Shown here: positions 59,242 to 64,000 of the stretch, in pieces | How positions within the stretch are numbered: position 1 is the first letter of the stretch | Layout of the letters: each line of letters begins with the position of its first letter | Source: Deltaproteobacteria bacterium | GTDB lineage: Bacteria > Desulfobacterota > Desulfarculia > JACQYL01 | DNA length: 64,000 nucleotides | Assembly: GCA_016208165.1 (NCBI GenBank) | Contig: JACQYL010000100.1 | Location: 21,810 to 85,809, forward strand | Direction of reading: 5' to 3' | Notes under the pieces: generated by a model | Seen by the model: only the letters and a program-made list of their open reading frames with translations | Told to the model about the DNA's origin: nothing | Database searches by the model: none | Position numbers and translations under genes: made by a program

Positions 59242-60522
59242 GTGGTCGAAGACTCACGTATGTCGAACATACTAAAGAAAACCGTGTTGATCGTTGACGA
59301 CGACGCCGACTTGAGGAACAACCTCGAAGACATTCTAGGAGATGAAGGATATATCACCCTGAACGCCGGAACCTGCTCAGAGGCATTGAGCGTTGTCCGG
59401 GCGCATAAACCCGAGGTTGCACTTCTTGACATCAAACTTCCGGACGGAACCGGCACGGACCTCCTGGCGGAGATAAAGCAGTACGATCCCGATCGCTTGT
59501 GCACCATCGTGACAGCGTATGCGGATCTGGATTCCTCCCTGGCCGCCCTGAAACAAGGGGCCTATCACTATCTGCAGAAACCCGTCCGGCCCATGGAACT
59601 GATCGCGCTCCTGGACCGCGCCTTTGAGACCGTTCGACTGCGTAAAGAGAAACTCGACGCGCGCACCATTCCAAAGATGATCGACATCGAACTCCGTTTG
59701 TACGAAGGCCTGCACACCATCAATGCCGATCCCATGCAACTGGAGCAGGTCGTCATGAACCTGTGTTTAAATGCCAGAGACGCCATGCCGAACGGCGGCA
59801 GGCTTGTGCTGGAGACCCGGAATACGACCTTGACCGAAGCTTACTGCAAGATAAACATGGAGTGTTTGCCGGGAGAGTACGTTCTTCTCTCCATCTCCGA
59901 TACCGGATTCGGCATGGAGCCCGAGACGCTCGATCGTATTTTCGAGCCCTTCTACACCACAAAGAAAAACGGAAGAGGCTCCGGGCTTGGGCTGTCCATG
60001 GTCTACGGAATCGTTAAGAGCCATCGGGGTCATATCGTCTGCAAGAGCGGACCGGAACGGGGAACGCAATTCGAGATTTATTTTCCCGCGATCGTAACCA
60101 ATGCCGTCGATCTACTCGAAAAAGAGGAAGTCAGGCTGTTTCCCAAAGGAGGGACCGAGACCATCCTGGTCGTGGACGACGAACAGCCGCTGCTGAATCT
60201 GGTCGACCATATGTTGAGCAGATTCGGATATCGAGTGCTCAGAGCTCAAAATGGAGAACTCGGCATCGAACTGTTCAGGCAATACAAGGATACGATATCT
60301 CTTGTCGTATTGGATCTGATCATGCCCGGCATTGGAGGGCTCGCCTGTCTCGATGCCCTTCTACGCATTGACCCGGAAGTGAAGGTTCTTATCGCCAGCG
60401 ACCATTTGACCGAGGAACAGGCACAAAAATCGATCCGTGCGGGCGCCGCCGATATCATTCGTAAACCGTACGAATGGCATCAGATGCTGAATGTGATCCG
60501 AGGCGCTTTGGATAAAACGTAA
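59242..60522 (+). CDS. Receiver-HATPase-receiver protein lacking a HisKA domain
   Basis: 426 residues from a GTG after AGGAAATGG; an ATG at 59260 is the alternative. Receiver 1 (about 13-130, VLIVDDDADLRNNLED, LLDIKLPDGTGTDLL) is joined within a few residues to a HATPase (about 143-285): ARTIPKMIDIELRLYEGLHT, MNLCLNARDAMPNGGRLVLE, DTGFGMEPETLDRIFEPF, GSGLGLSMVYGIVKSHRG. Receiver 2 (about 305-420) follows. In relatives a PAS and HisKA with the phospho-His precede ARTIPKM; both are absent here, with the junction near 59641-59665. The protein may lack autokinase activity and act as a phosphotransfer or ATP-binding module. Confidence 0.88.
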   Translation: MVEDSRMSNILKKTVLIVDDDADLRNNLEDILGDEGYITLNAGTCSEALSVVRAHKPEVALLDIKLPDGTGTDLLAEIKQYDPDRLCTIVTAYADLDSSLAALKQGAYHYLQKPVRPMELIALLDRAFETVRLRKEKLDARTIPKMIDIELRLYEGLHTINADPMQLEQVVMNLCLNARDAMPNGGRLVLETRNTTLTEAYCKINMECLPGEYVLLSISDTGFGMEPETLDRIFEPFYTTKKNGRGSGLGLSMVYGIVKSHRGHIVCKSGPERGTQFEIYFPAIVTNAVDLLEKEEVRLFPKGGTETILVVDDEQPLLNLVDHMLSRFGYRVLRAQNGELGIELFRQYKDTISLVVLDLIMPGIGGLACLDALLRIDPEVKVLIASDHLTEEQAQKSIRAGAADIIRKPYEWHQMLNVIRGALDKT

Positions 60523-60546
60523 GATAGGTCGGCAGGCGGAATCCGA

Positions 60547-60577
60547 CGCAACGAACCGGGCCCGCCGGTTCGTTGCG
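60547..60577. terminator. 13-bp perfect hairpin between convergent genes
   Basis: CGCAACGAACCGG, loop GCCCG, CCGGTTCGTTGCG. It sits between the convergent genes ending at 60522 (+) and 60591 (-), where a bidirectional terminator is expected, although neither side has a U-tract. A partial copy is present at 63324-63354. Confidence 0.5.
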
Positions 60578-60590
60578 CGGTGTCCGAGGG

Positions 60591-63290
60591 TCATTTCGAA
60601 CCGGGCTCGATGACCAGCTCCGAGGCGGTGAAATCTTGATCCGTCAGATCCGCCACCACGTTGGCGAGATTAATGGAAGGAGGCTCGAAGACATACCCGA
60701 TTCGGGATGGCGTTATGGCGCCGGTCCAGCCCGAGGGAACATTAATCGTATATAAGCCCTGGGCATTCGTCGTGACCGATCCCTCTCCCGTGAAGCCCAC
60801 GGTTACGCTGCCCAGGCCATCCCCCTGATAAGTGATCTTTCCGGACACGCTCACCAGAATCTCGACGGGTTGCGTACCCGTGAAGTCCTGGTTCGGTTGA
60901 TTGGCCGTCGCATCATGGATCTCCCTGGAAGGCGGATCGAAAGTATACCCCTCCTTGACCGGTGTTACGTGGCCGAACCAATGGTACGGTACTTCGATCA
61001 AGAAGGTCCCCGAGGCGTCGGTCATGGTCGTCCCTGCTTCAAGGAAGACGGTGACTCCGTCTATGCCCTTCATGGTCTCATCCAGAACGCTTCCGGACAC
61101 CCACTGCTTTGGAGAGTCAAGCACTTGGATGTAATCATTTCGGAACAGGAAGGTGTCCGCGTCTCCGGCGGTAACCAACAGGCTGACGGAGTACAGGCCG
61201 GGCGTGCTGTATACGTGGCGGGGATTGGGTTCCACGCTTCCGGACGATCCGTCTCCGAAATCCCACGACCACGCGGTGTGCCCGACCGTTGAGGAGTCCG
61301 AAAATCGAACCTCAAACGGCGCCGGCCCCGAGAGGGGGACTCCTTCAAAATCGACCTCCACCCCTTCCGGCTTGAAGGTTTTGAGCACCTGATGCATGAA
61401 GCTGTTTGCGGCCGACGGAGAGCCTCCTCCAGCAGCGGGCGTCACGGTAACGGTCCCGTTGTCCGGGCCGGCAAACACCGTGCCCAACTCCTCGCTCTGG
61501 TCGGCGAGATTTAGAGCCGTAAAAGCAAACAGGGTGACATCGCCCAGAAACGCCTGGAAATCGACGCCGTTAAACGTATAGACCATCACCGTGGATCCGG
61601 TTTTGTAGTCCTGCACGTACAGGTTGAACAACCCGCTCGCATCCTTCCATATACCCGAGTGCTGGGTCCTTAGGGCGTCAAACTCCTTGTGAATGGGCAC
61701 GTCGAAGGAAACGGCCGGATTTTGCGTGTTGTCCGTGACGGTTGCCAGAGCCTGGTCATCGGACGCGAACAGGATGCGCATCCTTCTGGCTTGAGCGGGA
61801 TCGATGGAGTCCGTCTCAAACGTAGACCCCGAGATATCCGCGAGAAATGCAAAGAACGTGACCGCATCCTTGGTATAGATGACGACCGTAGCGCCTGTGG
61901 AATAGTGTTGGATATAAAAGTTGTGCGTTTGGTTGGTGGGGTCTTTCCATATACCGTTTGCTGCAAGGGCTGTTGAGGATTCATATTCATAAGCGCCTAT
62001 GTCTACGACGGCGCTTCCATCCGAGTTCCCGTCCTGAATCCGGGTATGACCGTCGAAGTCGGTTCCCGAGCCCAATCCTCCCGAAGGATTGTCCGTACCT
62101 TGGTCGATGGCGGGTGAGTCCTTGTGCAAACGATAGTTGTCCGCACCCGGATTGATGAATTTCGGATCCAAAGCCAGGTCCTCGATACCGGGATCGGCTC
62201 CGGAATAGTCGCCCTCCGCATTGTCAAACAACAAGTTATGGGAGTTCGTCAGGTCGATCGTCCCGGCGCCAAACTTGGCAACCACAATTCCGAATCCAAG
62301 GCTGCCCGCGATGATGTTGTTGGCAACGGTGGCGTTAACCCTAGAGCTATCCTCGGCCCTGAGATACAGACCTTCACTCCGGGCTTCGGCAACCGAATTG
62401 TTGTTTACAGACAGGGTATGCACCTGATTGAGACGACTTTCGACCTGAATGGCCTGCGACGTTCGCACGAACAGGTTATTCGTCACGATGGTTTGCGTTT
62501 CCGCATTATCGGACTGAGCACTGTTTGGTCCGGTGATCTGAACCCCGTAACGGCGTTCGTTCATGCTTAAATCCGTTCCTCCGTCAAAGACATTGCCCTC
62601 AATGGTCGCGGAATTCAGATAATTATTGAACGCGGTCTCGACCCTGATGCCCCCTGCGTTCGAAAAGCGGAACGTGTTGTTGCGTATGATTGACGTAAGA
62701 TTGTAGGAGTAAGGCTTCAGGAATACACAAGCGGGCCCGCCGGCGTCCTCTCCCACCAACTCGATATCGCTGTTCACCAGCGTGAGCGTGATGGTCCGGG
62801 AATCTCCCGAGGCGATCGTGATGGCGCTCTGTATATCGTTCGCTACGATCCGGATGCCGTCGAAGGTTACCTCGAGCGTTTTCGTCGCGTCGGTTGCCGC
62901 ATTTGTAATAGAAATCCCGTTGGCCGGCGACGTCCCACTTTGTATACGAAATGAGATTCCTCGAACCACCACTTCCGTGTTAACGTTTTGCGTCGCTCGA
63001 ATGGTGAGCGGCGAATCGAAACCGCCGACTATTTCTATGACGGGCGAGAAGCCATCGCCGGCTCTCAGGACGACGCTTTCGGATATGAAGACAGGCTCGA
63101 GAAAAGTACTGTCGGAGTTGACAATCACCTCCCCGGGGTCCGAATCACTCTGAACAGCATCGACGGCTTCCTGAATGGTGGGGTATTCGAGGGTGGGAAC
63201 CAGGGCTGTAGCTGCGAAGACAAAGGAAGGCGGGCATCCGAAGAACAGAATTACCGCACCTACCCACAGAGCCTGAAACATAGCTTTCAT
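60591..63290 (-). CDS. Secreted beta-helix / PKD / CarboxypepD_reg-like protein
   Basis: 899 residues. Signal peptide (GAVILFFGCPPSFVFAATAL). A right-handed parallel beta-helix (about 30-430: PTIQEAVDAVQSDSDPGEVI, NNTFRFSNAGGIRVETAFNN, NNLFVRTSQAIQVES), then two FNLYVQDYKTGSTVMVYTF-like repeats (about 445-620), a PKD domain (about 645-730: AWSWDFGDGSSGSVEPNPRH), and three carboxypeptidase-regulatory-like beta-sandwich repeats (GSVLDETMKGIDGVTVFLE, VSGKITYQGDGLGSVTVGF). A surface adhesin or polysaccharide-binding protein is plausible. GGAGGAGG precedes the ATG. Its 3' half and downstream hairpin are duplicated in the next gene. Confidence 0.82.
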   Translation of the reverse strand: MKAMFQALWVGAVILFFGCPPSFVFAATALVPTLEYPTIQEAVDAVQSDSDPGEVIVNSDSTFLEPVFISESVVLRAGDGFSPVIEIVGGFDSPLTIRATQNVNTEVVVRGISFRIQSGTSPANGISITNAATDATKTLEVTFDGIRIVANDIQSAITIASGDSRTITLTLVNSDIELVGEDAGGPACVFLKPYSYNLTSIIRNNTFRFSNAGGIRVETAFNNYLNSATIEGNVFDGGTDLSMNERRYGVQITGPNSAQSDNAETQTIVTNNLFVRTSQAIQVESRLNQVHTLSVNNNSVAEARSEGLYLRAEDSSRVNATVANNIIAGSLGFGIVVAKFGAGTIDLTNSHNLLFDNAEGDYSGADPGIEDLALDPKFINPGADNYRLHKDSPAIDQGTDNPSGGLGSGTDFDGHTRIQDGNSDGSAVVDIGAYEYESSTALAANGIWKDPTNQTHNFYIQHYSTGATVVIYTKDAVTFFAFLADISGSTFETDSIDPAQARRMRILFASDDQALATVTDNTQNPAVSFDVPIHKEFDALRTQHSGIWKDASGLFNLYVQDYKTGSTVMVYTFNGVDFQAFLGDVTLFAFTALNLADQSEELGTVFAGPDNGTVTVTPAAGGGSPSAANSFMHQVLKTFKPEGVEVDFEGVPLSGPAPFEVRFSDSSTVGHTAWSWDFGDGSSGSVEPNPRHVYSTPGLYSVSLLVTAGDADTFLFRNDYIQVLDSPKQWVSGSVLDETMKGIDGVTVFLEAGTTMTDASGTFLIEVPYHWFGHVTPVKEGYTFDPPSREIHDATANQPNQDFTGTQPVEILVSVSGKITYQGDGLGSVTVGFTGEGSVTTNAQGLYTINVPSGWTGAITPSRIGYVFEPPSINLANVVADLTDQDFTASELVIEPGSK

Positions 63291-63323
63291 TTTACAAACC
63301 TCCTCCCCAAGAACGGAATCCGG

Positions 63324-63354
63324 CGCAACGAGTCGGGCCTGCCGGTTCGTTGCG
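63324..63354. repeat. Second copy of the intergenic hairpin
   Basis: CGCAACGAGTCGG, loop GCCTG, CCGGTTCGTTGCG. Compared with 60547-60577 two arm bases have changed (AC to GT), giving G-T/T-G wobble pairs so the RNA stem still forms. It lies between two tandem paralogues at the same distance from the upstream gene's stop as the first copy. Confidence 0.55.
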
Positions 63355-63367
63355 CGGTGTCCGAGGG

Positions 63368-64000
63368 TCAGTTTAAACCGGGCTCAATGACCAGCTCCGA
63401 GGCGGTGAAATCCTGATCCGTCAGATCCGCCACCACGTTGGCGAGATCGATGGACGGAGGCTGGAAAACATATTGGATCCGGAAGGGCGTTATGGCGCCG
63501 CTCCAGCCCGAGGGAACGGTCATGGAATATTCGCCCTGGGCGTTCGTCGTGGTTGACCCCTTTCCCGTGAAGCTCACGGTTACGCTGCCCAGACCGTCTC
63601 CTTGATAAGTGATCGTTCCGGACACGCTCACCAACGGTACACCCGCGAAATCCTGGTTCGACTGATTGGCCGTTATATTCATGAGATCTCTGGAAGGAGG
63701 AGTGAAAATATAGCCCGCCTTAGACGGCGTTATCGAGCCGGTCCAATTGTACGGCACTTCCATCAGAAATGTGCCGGAACCGTCCGTTTGGGTGTTCCCG
63801 ATGTCTGTAAGTTCGACAACGACTCCGCCCATCCCTACCATGTTCTCATCCAAAATCCTTCCGGATATCCACTGCTTCGGAAAGTCCAGCACCTGGATGT
63901 AGTCATTGCGGAACAGGTAGGTATTCGAGTCTCCCGCCGAAACCAACAGGCTTACAGAGTATAGGCCGGGCGTGTTGTATATGTGTCGGGGGTTGGGTTC
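63368..64000 (-). CDS. Paralogue of the PKD / CarboxypepD_reg-like protein (5' end outside window)
   Basis: The visible 211 codons to the right edge are open (EPNPRHIYNTPGLYSVSLLV is the end of a PKD domain) and correspond to the C-terminal part of the 60591-63290 protein: QWISGRILDENMVGMGGVVV, PYNWTGSITPSKAGYIFTPP, VSVSGTITYQGDGLGSVTVS, and the identical ending DLTDQDFTASELVIEPG. No methionine at 63946 is needed; the gene starts beyond 64000. Tandem duplication of the whole gene is likely. Confidence 0.8.
   Translation of the reverse strand, partial: EPNPRHIYNTPGLYSVSLLVSAGDSNTYLFRNDYIQVLDFPKQWISGRILDENMVGMGGVVVELTDIGNTQTDGSGTFLMEVPYNWTGSITPSKAGYIFTPPSRDLMNITANQSNQDFAGVPLVSVSGTITYQGDGLGSVTVSFTGKGSTTTNAQGEYSMTVPSGWSGAITPFRIQYVFQPPSIDLANVVADLTDQDFTASELVIEPGLN

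Noticed and set aside
1..64000. tRNA, rRNA, CRISPR array, complete insertion sequence
   Set aside because: Scanned intergenic stretches for T-arm-like GGTTCGAATCC, regular 25-40 bp spaced repeats and transposase-like frames; none found.

Overview
The window looks like one chromosomal segment of a GC-rich, anaerobic, Gram-negative bacterium, most likely a deltaproteobacterium in the Desulfobacterota sense. The grounds are the dense arrays of hybrid histidine kinases, two MEDS (DcmR-type) sensor proteins, an ileS-lspA-lgt-kdsD operon, lipoprotein, outer-membrane and LPS-type genes, a DUF169 protein, an OYE-family reductase and a regulator carrying a [4Fe-4S]-type cysteine motif. The genus cannot be set from the sequence alone. 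No tRNA, rRNA, CRISPR array or intact insertion sequence was seen.

Layout. (1) Positions 1-14243, all on the minus strand, hold a repetitive signalling array built from a recurring module: NMT1-type solute-binding lipoprotein, then transmembrane HisKA_2 kinase, then receiver or receiver-kinase hybrid. Each kinase stop overlaps the next receiver start by 4 bases. Two modules keep the lipoprotein, one kinase carries a fused substrate-binding domain instead, and two junctions hold only remnants (a decayed receiver at 2916-3026 and a kinase tail at 8698-8766). No permease and no DNA-binding output domain is present. (2) 14244-18377 holds a palindromic repeat, a strong promoter with a long leader, a stand-alone MEDS protein and a MEDS-PAS-PAS-kinase-receiver hybrid. 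(3) 18575-22713 (minus) is a tightly overlapping operon: KamA-type radical SAM aminomutase, two different ATP-grasp ligases, a GNAT acetyltransferase, and the C-terminal stump of an M20 peptidase. It resembles kamA-yodP-yodQ of Bacillus with a ligase pair added, and is the best candidate for an undescribed pathway. (4) 23419-36058 is mixed accessory content: a TolC-type lipoprotein with an internal 54-bp duplication, a small membrane protein with a CxxC zinc-like tail, an Fe-S/LuxR regulator, two MaoC hot-dog proteins (one lacking the catalytic His), OYE/DUF169/hemerythrin genes, a Dabb protein, AsnA with an adjacent receiver, an exported unknown, a degenerate GIY-YIG protein and a MazG-like hydrolase.

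(5) 36188-41109 encodes surface-glycan functions: WecB, a Wzx-like flippase, and GT4 and GT2 glycosyltransferases. (6) 41226-57884 is mostly housekeeping on the minus strand: MtaB, a SPOR-domain protein split by an in-frame amber codon, an aminotransferase, ileS-lspA-lgt-kdsD, an M42 peptidase with a CBS protein, and alpha-glucan phosphorylase. A Ski2-like helicase (plus strand) lies among them. (7) 58070-64000 holds NagZ, a receiver-HATPase-receiver protein that has lost its phosphoacceptor domain, and two tandem paralogues of a secreted beta-helix/PKD/CarboxypepD_reg-like protein, the second running off the right edge.

Functionally the left third is sensory, the centre is metabolic and redox, and the right half is envelope biogenesis and translation. 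Signs of duplication and decay (partial receivers, truncated peptidase, amber-split gene, tandem paralogues) recur throughout.
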